DNA of 64,000 nucleotides from assembly GCA_016800925.1 (NCBI GenBank), contig JABCPU010000243.1, positions 39,984-103,983 on the forward strand, in the 5' to 3' direction. The notes beneath the pieces are model-generated. The model did no database searches. It saw nothing but the letters and a program-made list of their open reading frames with translations, and had not been told where the DNA came from. Below, piece by piece: positions 45,136 to 56,413 of the stretch. Within the stretch, counting starts at the first letter, position 1. Each line of letters starts with the position of its first letter. Position numbers and translations under genes: made by a program. Origin of the DNA: Suillus spraguei (lineage: Eukaryota > Basidiomycota > Agaricomycetes > Boletales > Suillaceae).

Positions 45136-45282
45136 TGCTCCATGGTGAGTCGTGCCTTCGGACACATTCGAAATACTAATTATATTGTGCTCTGCGTAAA
45201 CCCCCTCCTCTGAGTCCTCTCACTACCTTGATTGCAGTAGATCACGTAGCCGGTGAAGCTTCCTTGGCATTACACTGCCTTG

Positions 45283-46971
45283 TAGTGCTGCCGCGGTCCG
45301 GTTCCGTTCGGTTCAGAGGTGGTTGGACGAGAACCAAAAACCGGACCAAGGTTCGGTTCTAGTTATTTCAACGAACCTTAGACCGAACCTTTGCGAACGG
45401 TTCGCAGCGGTCAGGTTTGGTTTTTTTCTCTGTCTGAACGCGAACCGAACGCAAAAAAATTACAGCCAGGAAAAAAAAACATAGCAAGATATTTGTACTC
45501 GTAGTTACATGTCCAACGAAGCCGCATGTCCCTCAGCCTCTACTTCTGCAGAAAGGTGCCCATTCCTATATGCTCCCTTCAGTAGTTGTAGTGCCGTGAA
45601 CGTGTCAGTCCCGAGTGCATTGCGTCGGATAGTCGAAGTGATTCCTCCGCTTGAGAACACTTGTTCGGAAGGAACGGAGCTGCCTTGAATGGGTAGACAG
45701 TCTCGCGCAATGCGCGCGAGTGTAGGGTATTGCAGCGAGTGAAGCTATTAAGTAGATTTAGTAGCGAAAAAACAAATAAAAAAAAAGACTTACCCCCCAC
45801 CAGGCCACAATGTCATCAGTCTCCTCTAGTGGCGAAGACAAGTACATGTTGAGCTCTTGACGAGGATTGTGAGTAAGGTGGTCTGATGTCTTGCGCGTCC
45901 TAATAGCCTCGCGCATCCAATCATCGCCATAGTGCTTGCATACACTGGCAGCTCTCGTCGGCGGAGCGGATTGCTCGTTGGTAGTAGGCGTTCGACTCGG
46001 TGGTGTATAATATTCATCGAACTACCAAAAAAATAAGATTAGAGCGGGAAAACAACATAGACGAGTACTCACCATGGCCTCCAGACGAGCTCTGCCATCT
46101 GCAACATCTCCATAATCCCACCGGCCTTCAACGTATGCGAACTAGTTGCTCAGTTGCACTGGATAATGCACGCTTGCGGCTTGTTGAAGAACAAGCGTTG
46201 TCGGAATCACGAAGGTGTGCAGAAGGTTTAGAGGCACGAATGGAGCGTCGAGCGCCGGCAATAAGTGGCACTGGTTTGCGTCCAGTCTGCAGTAGCACAG
46301 AGAAGGCGTCTGTGGGTGGCTGGGCAGAGGAGGATGGAGCGGAAATGGGGACGGCATCATCAGGATCGTTGTAAAAAACGATGTCTTTGGCGTCCTTTAG
46401 AGACCCGTCTGGGTTGAGGGCACACTGTGCTTCAGGTTCAGACATTGTACCAGTAGTCAAAATATATCACTCACCTTGATCCCTTTATATGCGAATACCC
46501 AATCTCCTACTAACTCATAGTATGCATTGAATAATCCTAAGAAATATAATATGTCAATCAGTTTATTGCGCTTGATTTGACAGAAAAGTCATACCTTGAG
46601 CTTGATTGAACAGGTAGGCGTTATCGGACAGCAGGGTGTGCGGGATGCGAACCTCCGGACAGGATAAGTCAAAAAAAGTCTTGAGAATGCCAAAGGTCAA
46701 AGTGACCATGGCGAATCTTGAGAATCGAGAAGTCAAAATGATGAGAAGTGTGTGATTGAGCCTTGAAGGCGTTGCAAAGAAGATTCGGTTCAGGGTTCGG
46801 AACGGTTCAGGAAGGTCCGAACCTATAGATGAACCACACAGGAGTTAGCAGACCACGAACCTCATTCCGGTTCGGTCCGTGCAAAATGCTGGACCATGGA
46901 CCGAACCAAGGACGAACCTGACCAATGGTCAGGTTCGAACCATGGTTCGGAACTGGACCACGGCAGCACTA
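45283..46971 (-). mobile_element. hAT transposon, internally deleted (1,689 bp)
   Basis: Terminal inverted repeats TAGTGCTGCCGYGGTCC at both ends are flanked by exact 8-bp target duplications CTGCCTTG (45275-45282 and 46972-46979), the hAT hallmark. Subterminal regions are dense in GGTTCGG/CCGAACC motifs on both strands (45295-45450 and 46790-46960), likely transposase-binding sites. It encodes only the two ends of a transposase. Confidence 0.93.
45505..46445 (-). pseudogene. hAT transposase, N- and C-terminal parts only
   Basis: The N-terminal exon starts MSEPEAQCALNPDGS (46445). After a join near 46135 the frame resumes with DYGDVADGRARLEAM, an intron, then FDEYYTPPSRTPTT and ELNMYLSSPLEETDD. 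DDIVAWWG is followed by an intron and LHSLQYPTLARIARDCLPI, then PSEQVFSSGGI, the hAT C-terminal dimerisation region, ending at 45505. The zinc-finger and DDE catalytic core expected in between is missing, so this is a deletion derivative that could move only with help from an intact relative. Confidence 0.82.
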
Positions 46972-46984
46972 CTGCCTTGGATAT

Positions 46985-47400
46985 CTATGAACTGACTCGC
47001 AAACTTCAAACTCAGCCTCTGTTGGTTGTTTCTTCGTGTATTCCTGAGCAGCTTCAAGGTGTTCGTACATTGACAGGTTCTCGGTCAAGTTGCAAGGCCT
47101 GCAGGCTCTGAGCTTCACAATTCTTCATCTGTGGGACAAGTGTATTGATTAATAACATGCTCACGCTGCTTCCCTTTGCCAACATAACTGAACTGACAGC
47201 GCTTCTAAGATACTTATGTCTTATGCACGAACCTTTGAAGCCGTGCCAGAATTCATCACTAGGCAGTGTCGGCGATTGGCGACCATTACCAATAGTAGTA
47301 AGTAGCCGCACTTGTGACTTTTTGTGTCACAAAACAGGTCTACCAACAAGTAGATGACTTTCCATAGGCAAAATAATCCAGAATCTATCTCTAAGAAGAA
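46985..47400. other. No gene recognised
   Basis: Spacer between the hAT target duplication and the inverted-repeat elements. Short frames on both strands have no domain. Confidence 0.35.
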
Positions 47401-47401
47401 A

Positions 47402-48190
47402 GGGGGAATGGGTGTGAAAGTTGTCGCTAGCTCGCGTGGCTTTTGCGTGGCTTTGGCATGGCTTTTGCGTGGCTTTTGTGAAGGGCCATGTGGTTTTCGC
47501 TTATGCTTGCGTGCGTTTCAGTTAGCTCGCTTAATTTCTTGCGTGGTTTTTTCGAGTGCCTTCGCACTCCTTTTTGGCTTGCCCTCCTTTTTTGCTTTCC
47601 ACTCCTTTGCACTTCTTTTTGCCTTCACTTTTGCCTTCACTCTCCCTTTGCCTCCCTGGCCTCGGCTCCATCCTAATAATTTCATTTTCCCCCAGTTTCA
47701 GACAACCTGTGGCAGATGACAACCCATAATTTGGTTTTACTCCAGCTTCAGACAACCTGTGGCAGATGACAACCCATAATTTGGTTTTACCCCAGCTTCA
47801 GACAACCCGTGGCAAATTTCAACACGTGTGGCGCTGCATGTGACAAAACCACACAATCATACAATGGGACAACTGTGTTGGCACTTGAAAAAAACCACGC
47901 GAGAAATTTTCAAACCGAGCTAAGCGAAAAAATGTGGCGTTTAGCAAAAGCCACGCGAGCTAGTGAGCACCTTCCCACCTTTCCCCCCTTACTCTATAGA
48001 TTGCGTGATGCGTGATTTGGTCACGTGACTGCGCAGCTGATGGAATTTGCCATGGGTTGTCTGAAGCTGGGGTAAAACCAAATTATTAGGATGGAGCCAA
48101 GGCCAGGGAGCCAAAGGGAGTGTGAAGCCAAAAGTGAAGTCAAAAAGGAGTGCAAAAAAGTGGAAAGCAAAAAAGGAGGGTACCAGGTTG
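47402..48190. mobile_element. Two overlapping inverted-repeat (MITE-like) elements
   Basis: Inverted repeat 1: CTAGCTCGCGTGGCTTTTGC (47428) pairs with its complement near 47955-47975. Both ends continue outward as GGGGGAAT/GGGGGGAAAGG-like runs. Inverted repeat 2: 47576-47725 (CTCCATCCTAATAATTT, CAGCTTCAGACAACC-like) pairs with 48045-48185. Inside, a 56-bp motif (CAGACAACCTGTGGCAGATG) repeats in tandem. The long open frames here are low-complexity translations and not genes. Confidence 0.65.
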
Positions 48191-48397
48191 GAAGTTGCCA
48201 GCAGGCTGGAAGTGTCCTCCCCCACCCTCAGGAAAAATCTTCTGATAGATTTCTCTTAAATTGATTATATTTTGGCTATCAAAGAACTGAACTTTGTCAT
48301 GTGAAAAATCATGTTATTTGTTTCAAAAGCTGCTATGATCATTAGGATGCAGAGATGGGGGGACAGAAGAGCATGGGGAGGAGAGAATGAAGGCATG

Positions 48398-48743
48398 GGA
48401 GATGGGAGATGGGAGATGGGAGATGGGAGATGGGAGATGGGAGATGGGAGATGGGAGATGGGAGATGGGAGATGGGAGATGGGAGATGGGAGATGGGAGA
48501 TGGGAGATGGGAGATGGGAGATGGGAGATGGGAGATGGGAGATGGGAGATGGGAGATGGGAGATGGGAGATGGGAGATGGGAGATGGGAGACAGGAGACA
48601 GGAGATGGGAGATGGGAGATAGGAGACGGGAGACAGGAGATGGGAGACACAAGATAGGAGACGGGAGATGGGAGATGCAGGAGATGAGGGAGATGCAGGA
48701 GATGCAGGAGATGGGAGACACAAGATGGGAGACAGGAGATGGG
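48398..48743. repeat. Heptanucleotide minisatellite (GATGGGA)n
   Basis: About 27 nearly perfect 7-bp copies to about 48590, then degenerate GAGACAGGAGAT-type copies to 48743. Because 7 is not a multiple of 3, the frame cycles every 21 bases and stays open on both strands. The repeated MGDGRWE and HLPSPIS translations are artefacts. Confidence 0.97.
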
Positions 48744-48984
48744 ACATGTGACAACTTAATACTGTTTCCCCCTATTGAAACTTGACACAAAAGATTTAGT
48801 CAAGTTAATAGTTTCCAGTAAATAATTTAAAAAAATCAAAATCAAATGCAATGACATGAGGATGAGATGGGCAATAAACTCACAAAGATGGTGATGTGGT
48901 ACTTTTACTTCTGTCAAAATATTGGTCAAAGTTATAATTTATTTCAAAACCTATTATCATTATTGAAGATAATTGTTAGGATGA

Positions 48985-49130
48985 AGCCAAGGCCAGAAAG
49001 CCAAAAAGAGTGCGAAGCACTCTTTTTGGCTTTCTGTGCCTTGGGCAAAAGAAAATTATTGGGATGAAGCCTTAGCCAGGGAGCAAAAGGAGTGCAAAGC
49101 ACTCCTTTTGCTTCCTGTGCCGAAGGCACA
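48985..49130. repeat. Tandem hairpin modules related to inverted repeat 2
   Basis: Two copies of a module GGATGAAGCC...CCAG, each followed by a hairpin. 48994-49034 is a perfect 19-bp stem with loop GAA. 49083-49111 is a 13-bp stem with loop AAA, and GTGCC-GAA-GGCAC follows. The module start matches GGATGGAGCCAAGGCCAGGG at 48090, the end of inverted repeat 2. Confidence 0.8.
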
Positions 49131-49165
49131 ATGGGTGGTGGACTTGTCGAAGAAGAAAGGGAGAA

Positions 49166-49641
49166 TGTTACAGTTGTACGTACCCCTATTCATTCTTCTC
49201 GTTTACTTCCTTATTTGTATATCACGTCACATGACTCTGACTCATATGCTCAACGCATCTGTACTATAGTTGCCTTCCTTATTTGGATACACACTTACTT
49301 TCTCATGTCTCTCTTGGTCCATGCGCACATATTGGTCTATTTAAGCACGTTGTACTTGTAGTAAATTCTTTACTTTAATCTTACTGGGTTTTACCTGGAA
49401 CATCCTTTGCTTAGGCCTCCAACCTAAGTTGTCTTGAATTGTCTCTAAGCCTAAGCACTCCTTAGTCTTAGTCTCTATTCTTGCAGAACCTCTTAGACTT
49501 GTCTTTGAGGCCGAACCCTTGATCATACTTGGAACGCGTTCCTTGTACTTTCACCTTGTCCTCTTTGGACATTGTAGAACTTCCCAGCAGACTGCCTGTG
49601 TCTTTTCACTGTCGTTGGTGACGCCACCCCAGTTCGTAACA
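49166..49641 (+). repeat. T2a 5' LTR (476 bp)
   Basis: TGTTAC/GTAACA ends, a TATTTAAGC core-promoter-like site near 49340, and an ending CACCCCAGTTCGTAACA. It is closely related to the T2b LTRs. No canonical tRNA primer site was recognised in the adjacent AAAGATTAAAG. Confidence 0.9.
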
Positions 49642-49838
49642 AAAGATTAAAGTCTATCTGATCATCGACTATCCAGTCTTCGACCCCGAACCCTGATTGC
49701 TTAGATAAGCAGATTAGCGTATGCGTACGCTAAACCGATTGTCAAGAGAAGCCCTCTGACAGAAAACAAGCCCTAACGGACAGCAAGACAGTGTGTGTAG
49801 GCACCGAGAAAGTATAACTCACCAGACGAATTGCCAAT

Positions 49839-50672
49839 ATGATGACCAAAGAATTTGAATCCAAAATCAGTCAGCCAACCGGTTTTGACAGAGATCATGA
49901 CAACTCTCGCGAGTTTATCCAGTCATGCAATCTACACTTTGACATCAACGAAAAGCTTTACACTACTGACAAGCAGAAGATTATTTTCATAACATCCTTC
50001 ATGATCGAGAAAAATGCCAAATCCTGGAAAGAGCAATTCCTTGACCATGCTCAATCAACTGACACCTCCGGACAAAAAGTTGGTTACAGGACAATGGTGG
50101 ATTTTATGAAAAGCTTCAAAGAAGCCTTCGACCCAGTGGATACCAAGGGAACTGCACTTACGAAACTCAGAGACCTCAAACAAGGAAGTGGAGATTTCCA
50201 TACCTACATCGCTGACTTCGAGGCACTTGCAGCCAAGGCTCATATCACCAATAATGCAACGAAGATCCAATTCTTCCAAGATGGCCTGAATTGGGGTATC
50301 CTTACAAAGCTTTTCGCACTAGGAGATGTTTCGGAAGTATTCCGAGACGTTGTGTTGCAATGCGTTTCCATTGACAACTCCCATCATCATCTTCAAGCCA
50401 TGAGGACACGTCATGCTCCACAACAGAAGAAGAAGAACTATGGAAATGCACGATACATACCTAATCGTGATTCCAACGCAATGGTCGTAGATCGAATCTC
50501 CGACACGGAGAGATCCGAATGCATGAAAAAGGGACAATGCTTCGGATGCAAGAAGACAGGACATCGCATTCACAATTGTCCTGACAGAAAGAAGAAGACC
50601 CCGCTCCGACAAACTGAAGTCAAAGAAGAAGAAGACGAAGAAACTGTCAGGCGGATTGTTGAGGATTTTTAA
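49839..50672 (+). CDS. gag: T2a Gag
   Basis: Intact 277-aa frame with a capsid-like body (GFDRDHDNSREFIQSCNLHF, FKEAFDPVD, LRDLKQGSGDFHTYIADFEA, the last typical of Ty3 gag) and one CCHC knuckle CFGCKKTGHRIHNC, followed by a basic/acidic tail. It matches the T2b Gag nearly residue for residue, with mostly silent differences. The stop follows GAT TTT T, and the -1 frame across that T-run opens directly into pol. The leader contains no competing long frame, which supports the start at 49839. Confidence 0.92.
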   Translation: MMTKEFESKISQPTGFDRDHDNSREFIQSCNLHFDINEKLYTTDKQKIIFITSFMIEKNAKSWKEQFLDHAQSTDTSGQKVGYRTMVDFMKSFKEAFDPVDTKGTALTKLRDLKQGSGDFHTYIADFEALAAKAHITNNATKIQFFQDGLNWGILTKLFALGDVSEVFRDVVLQCVSIDNSHHHLQAMRTRHAPQQKKKNYGNARYIPNRDSNAMVVDRISDTERSECMKKGQCFGCKKTGHRIHNCPDRKKKTPLRQTEVKEEEDEETVRRIVEDF

Positions 50673-53600
50673 ACTGGAGAAACAAGGATTCGACATATGT
50701 TTCTCCCAATGTATTACTAAGACTTGTGCGTGCTGTAGGTGAAAGAAAAGAACTTCATGTCCCTATCACTCTTCACTCGCACACTCGCCTAAAATCCGTC
50801 GACACCACTGCCATCATTGATTCAGGAGCGGCAGGAACATTCATTTCCAAGGAGTTTGTGAAACTCCATCAAATCACACAACGAAAACTCAAAACACCAT
50901 TTCAAGTTACTACGGCAGATGGAACTCTTATTAAAGGGGGACCAATCATGCACTACTGCCTCCTAGTGGTTAAAATTGATGAATGAACCATGTATGGAAA
51001 ATTCAATATCACTAAACTAGGAAGAAGAGATCAAATCCTTCTGGGAATTCCGTGGTTACAAGCAATGAACCCAAGTATAGATTGGGCTGCTGAAACATTA
51101 ACCCTCCCTCGAACGACGAAATCAGACAAAATCAAAATTGATATCGATATAGATCGAAAGAAGAATGGATTACCTCCAGCCTTCAATTGTCATTCGAAGA
51201 AATGGCAACACTCCCGACTTCCGAGATCCCTCGTAGTCCCTTCTATTCCCAACGATCCAGAACCAGAAGTACAAATACCGCACATCGCTGATCCCCGTGT
51301 ACAACTGCCACGATCAGTATCACCAATTCCCCGCGCAGAAAAGCGCAAGAATGAATCTGAGCCTGAGCATCGGGCCAGACAAGAACCTATTGAGCAACGA
51401 CCAATAGAAGAGCAGAAGTATGGAAAAAGAACAGCAGAAGAAGAGATCCCAGGACGAGATACCAATGTACCAAAATTATCCAGATTCTATGTCCCCCCGA
51501 AAACTCTTTCAGCTTCGATTGAAGAAATCCCCGACGAAGAAGAACCCGTGCCCTCGCTAATCCCCACCGAGGATGATGACCAATTCAACACTATGCAAGA
51601 TGTCTGGCACGCACCAGAAGTACGAGAAATTTCCTCTTATGAGCTTGGAGATGGAGAATTTCTTGTGGAGTATGATACTGATGGGATCAGTATGAGAATC
51701 ATCAAAGAAGTATCCATGGATACACCTCTCACACGGGATGGAACTTCCCAACTCGAACAACTTCCCAATTACTCCACAAACTCCCTTCTGAAATACAGTA
51801 ACAAAGCTCAAGAATTTGCCACAGATGAGAAGGAAAAGAAAAAGAAATCCTTCGAAGAATTGGTCCCGGACTATCTGCACGACTTTGCAGACGTCTTTGC
51901 TAAAGACGGACTGAACAAACTACCCCCCAAACGCCCCGGTATTGATCATCGGATTGATACTAAGCCCGGTTTCATCCCTCGTACGTCTAAGGTTTACCTG
52001 CTATCGGAAAAAGAACGTGCTGCCGTTAAAACATTTATCGATGAAAACGTTGCGAAAGGTTTCATCTCAGAATCAAAGTCACCTCAAGCCAGTGGCTTCT
52101 TCTTTGTGGGAAAGAAAAGTGGAGAGTTGCATCCCTGTCAAGATTATCGTTACATCAATGATTGGACAGTCAAGAACGCCTATCCGCTCCCGCTTCCTAT
52201 TTCCCTCGTCACACGCCTTCACAATGCACAGTTCTTTACGAAAATGGATATCCGGTCTGGCTATAACAATATTCGCATCCATCCTGATGATCGCTGGACA
52301 GCTGCTTTCACCACGGAATTTGGCCTCTTTGAACCGAACGTCATGTTCTTTGGCCTCTGTAATTCCCCAGCAACTTTCCAAGCATACATGAATCGTACCT
52401 TCCAGCAGGAAATCAATGAAGGATGGATGGTTATCTACATGGACGATATCCTGATTTTCTCCACGACTATGGCAGAACATCGTGAACGAACAAGACGGGT
52501 TTTGATGAAAATACGAAAGGAACATCTGTTCTTGAAACCAGAGAAATGTACCTTCGATGCAGAAGAAGTGGAATACCTCGGAATGATAATTCGCCCTGGA
52601 CAAGTTGCTATGGATACCGCCAAAACCAAGGGAATCTCCGAATGGCCAGTTCCAAAATCTGTAAAAGATGTTCGGTCATTCCTCGGCTTTTGCAACTTCT
52701 ACCGCACATTCATTTCCCATTACTCTGATATTGCCAGACCCCTTATCCAATTAACAAAGAAAGATAAGGTCTTTGATTGGTCACCTGAATGTATGGACAC
52801 CTTCGACGAACTAAAACGACACTTTACTTCCCAACCGGTACTCCGTAACCCTGATCCTTCTCGACAATTTGCTATTGCTACCGACGCTTCACTCGTAGCA
52901 ACTGGCGGATTTCTCCTGCAGACTGATGAGAATGGTGTCTATCACCCATGTGCATATCTCTCACAGTCTTTGAACCCTGCAGAACGCAATTACCAGATCT
53001 TTGATCGGGAACTCCTTGCTGTAATCTGGGCATTGAATGAATGGCGCCATTATCTTGAAGGAAACCTGCACCCTGTCCTGGTATTCACAGACCACAAGAA
53101 TCTTCTGTACTTTAGAAGTGCACAGAAGCTTACCCGCCGCCAAGCACGTTGGCAATTAATTTTGTCTATTTACGACATTGAACTGCATCACGTTGCAGGT
53201 ACTAAATTAGCAGTACCTGATGCACTATCCTGCCGGCCCAACTATGACTCCGGCAAAGATGACAACGAGGACCAGACACTCCTCCCTGACGCTCTATTCG
53301 TCGTCTTATTGATACCGATCTAAAGGATGTCTTATCATCCTCCGACCCCCTTGACACCCTGTCTTCAAGACAGCGTCCGACGCCCTCGATGGCGTGTGTC
53401 TTCCTCCTATGAAATCAGCACTCTCTGACTGGAAGATTGAGGAGAATGTCCTCTATTTTAAGAGTTGTGCCTATATTCCACCGGCACATCGTCCTGATAT
53501 CCTGAAAAGGTATCGTGATCATCCTACCGCGGGACATCCCGGTAGATTCAAAACTGAAGAACTCGTCAAACCATCGAGGGTTGTGCCCTCTGCCAGCAAA

Positions 53601-54715
53601 TGAAAGCCGATACACATCCTGTTCGACCTCCGCTCACCCCAATACCCTCGTCTGCGACTCGCCCCTTTTCCCAGGTCTCCGTTGATCTTATCACCGACCT
53701 CCCTGTCTCTGGTGGCTTTGACAGTATCATGGTCGTGGTAGACCATGGCCTTACAAAGGGGGTAATTATTATCCCTTGTATGAAAACCGTCACTTCCGAA
53801 GGGATTGCCAAACTATTCTTGAAACACGTTTACCGTTGATTTGGACTCCATGACAAAGTTATTTCGGATCGAGGTCTGCAGTTCCTATCGCGCTTCTCTA
53901 AAGAGCTTGCCCGACTTCTCGACTACGTCATTGCTCCATCTACAGCTTATCACCCTCAGACCGATGGTCAAACGGAAAGGCTTAATCAAGAACTTGAAAC
54001 ATACCTACGCATCTATTGCCGCAACAATCCTGAAGATTGGGTAGAACACCTACCAATCGCCGAATTCGTTCATAATCATCGAAAACATGATGCAAGGAAT
54101 GCGTCACCCTTCTATCTGATGATGGGATACGAACCACGTGCCATCCCTCATCTGATCTCCGACTCATCCGTCCCTGCGGCAGAAGATCGAGTACGATCCC
54201 TGCAGAAGATAAGAGAAGAAGCAATCGCCTGTCATAACATTGCGATGCAAATGATGGCTGGGCGATCCTGAGGAGATAAGTACACTCCATGGAAGATTGG
54301 GGATAAGGTCTGGCTATCTGCCACCAATCTTAGGCTCAAACTCCCATCAAGGAAACTTGCGCCAAAACGATACAGACCTTTCCCGATCATCGATGTCTTA
54401 TCACCCATCACATTCACACTCAAACTCCCTCCACAGTGGAAAATTCATCCTACGTTCCATGCTTCCATCTTATCGTCCTATAGCAAAACAGACGTACATG
54501 GCCCGAACTTCCCCGAACCACCACCTGACATCATCGAAGAAGAAGAAGAATATGAAATAGAAGCGATTCTTTCTCACAAAGGAACCGGCACTCGCCGATG
54601 CTATCTTGTTTCTTGGAAAGGATACTCATCGGGAGATAACGAATGGCTCCCAGAAAAGAACTTGAAGAACTCTGCTCAAATCTTGAATGCTTATAAGAAG
54701 CAACACGCCCTCTGA
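50668..54715 (+). pseudogene. pol: T2a Pol (protease-RT-RNase H-integrase-chromodomain), interrupted
   Basis: Protease IIDSGAAGTF (50816); reverse transcriptase with [19 protein letters not shown] and YMDD (52438); RNase H ATDASLVATGG, ending DALSCRPNY; integrase core [32 protein letters not shown]; chromodomain [31 protein letters not shown]. Breaks: TGA at 50984-50986, 53837-53839 and 54269-54271, each at a position where T2b reads CGA; one-base losses near 53302 and 53355; and a gap of about 42 bp in the integrase zinc-binding region near 53570. The 777-codon RT/RNase H section (50990-53323) is intact apart from its end. Confidence 0.9.
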
Positions 54716-54770
54716 TTATCCTTCAGTCAATCAACTCGCACTAGCACTTGATCAACTAACACCATTTCAA

Positions 54771-56214
54771 ATGTCTTTCCCCACCGCATACATTACTCCC
54801 GTCACCATTGCCAACAATGACTCCGACTCCGACGCAGAAAACTACGGAACCCTTGCCACTGAAATCAACAACACCTCCTACATTGAAGCTGCCCTTCTAT
54901 GCGAAGGACATGCTCTTGAAATTGAAAGAATCCTCACTGCAAGAGGTGCCTTCCCTGCTTACTCCTCGTCAACATCATTCGCACTGCCGCTCTCATTGAA
55001 GCTACTGCCAACGAAACCACAGAAATCATGTATTGTCAGCGCCTCCTACATCTACAAAAACGCATTCGTTCTTATGCTATGCTGCTGCTTCCCGGTTCCT
55101 TTAAAAGCGATGTTGAGGAAGCTATTCACATCGTGGCTGAACGTCGAGCAGGTGTTGCTCGACCTCCCTCTCCGCAGGAAGATACGCCACTTCCTATTCC
55201 AGCACCCTCTTCTTCGCGCATGTATTCTAGTATTGATGCCCTTGCTGGCTTATGTACTGCTGTCCAAGAGATCGGACAGCTCACCAATGCAGTCGTCGAA
55301 ACCAGAGCAGCCAAGAACCTAGTCGAAGAAGCCATTACCGACTTACAACAAACGCAAGCTGATCTCGCCTCTCCATGAACCCCATCTCCTATCAACCAAT
55401 CAACCTCATCGCCTCCCGTTGTAGCCACCTATGAACATCCCGTTGGGTTATACAAACCGTGCACAGAAGAACAGCGTGAGGCTGCAAAACTATTAGGAGT
55501 CCCTGTTGCTGAGCTAGTAGTGCTCGGTCCTCGACTTCGCGACCTTCATATTCATCCCCCCATGACTATTCCGTCATCATTTGGTCCAATGGACCCTGTC
55601 TCACCAGTCTTAGTAAAAGGCTTTGGCATAACCTCTCCATCCTCCTCTAACGAACTTCTTGTGATCGCTGAACGAGGACCACTCCTGACCTCCCAACATC
55701 CGCGTACACACTCACCAGTAAGCAACAGGTGCAACTCAGACAAGACAACGCCTTCGCCTTGAAACACATGACACAACAGAAAGGGAAGAAGCGTGCCAGA
55801 TCCACCAGTCCCAAACCCATTATCTCACCGACACCATTACACATGTCTACCTCTAACACCGATGAAAACATGAAATGCCGATTCTGTGGCATCGTCGGAC
55901 ATCGGCAAAAGAATTGCCTCGACTATCAGTGCCAAATCTGTCTGCGACACGCTCCTACCCATCTGTCCATTTACTGCCCTCAGCGTCTGGGAGAACCCCC
56001 ATTTACGCTTACCTGGAAGGACAATGGATTTTACGATGCACTTCGTAGGTGGGAACAGTATCTTATTAACGATCGACGAAGAAAAGTAGGTCAACGGGCA
56101 AGGACTGTAGCAGAAGAAGAAGCGGCCTATATGTTAGGAGGAAGCGCCGCTGATGAAGACATCGCTAACTATGACAACTATGATCCTGTCTATGACGACA
56201 ACAGAGATGTTTGA
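54771..56214 (+). CDS. T2a third ORF: double zinc-knuckle protein downstream of pol
   Basis: It starts MSFPTAYITPVTIANNDSDS at 54771, after the chromodomain stop, and ends at 56214 just before the polypurine tract, giving about 480 aa if read through. A central region (AMLLLPGSFKSDVEEAIHIV, RRAGVARPPSPQ, EEAITDLQQTQADLASP) is followed by a Pro-rich part. Then come two zinc knuckles, CRFCGIVGHRQKNC and CQICLRHAPTHLSIYC, WKDNGFYDALRRWEQYL and an acidic end. One frame change (near 54955), a TGA at 55376-55378 (AGA in T2b) and one more shift interrupt it. T2b carries the same ORF. The knuckles resemble nucleocapsid fingers. The role is unknown; RNA binding is inferred. Confidence 0.75.
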
Positions 56215-56246
56215 AAGCCGGTGACTTTCAACGTAATAAGGGGTAA

Positions 56247-56413
56247 TGTTACAGTTGTATGTACCCCTATTCATTCTTCTCGTTTACTTCCTTACTTGTA
56301 TATCATGTCACATGACTCTGACTCATATGCTCAACGCATCTGTACTATAGTTGCCTTCCTTATTTGGATACACACTTACTTTCTCACGTCTCTCTTGGTC
56401 CGTGCGCACATAT
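56247..56413 (+). repeat. T2a 3' LTR, first 167 bp, cut by T2b
   Basis: It matches the first 167 bp of the 5' LTR closely and ends GTGCGCACATAT. The next base of the LTR would continue TGGTCTATTT, but instead a complete second LTR starts. Confidence 0.88.

Larger units (their letters stand above)
49166..56413 (+). mobile_element. Ty3/gypsy chromovirus T2a with a third ORF
   Basis: The 5' LTR (49166-49641, TGTTAC...GTAACA) is followed by a leader of about 200 bp, gag, pol with integrase and chromodomain, an extra ORF with zinc knuckles, a purine tract AAGGGG before 56247, and 167 bp of the 3' LTR. The LTR then stops abruptly where T2b begins. The expected target duplication on the far side lies outside the window. 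Nonsense codons, a deletion of about 40 bp in integrase and a few one-base losses make it inactive as written. Confidence 0.9.

Noticed and set aside
47354..47719. Hydrophobic plus-strand ORF that looks like a membrane protein
   Set aside because: It is a translation of T/C-rich inverted-repeat arms, and the same DNA recurs in reverse at 48045-48185. It has no start context or homologous domain.
48398..48590. CRISPR-like array
   Set aside because: The repeats are contiguous 7-mers without spacers, and the organism is a eukaryote.
48265..48790. Long overlapping ORFs on both strands of 100-160 codons with perfect peptide repeats
   Set aside because: They are translations of a 7-bp minisatellite, which stays open in all frames because its 21-base cycle lacks stops.
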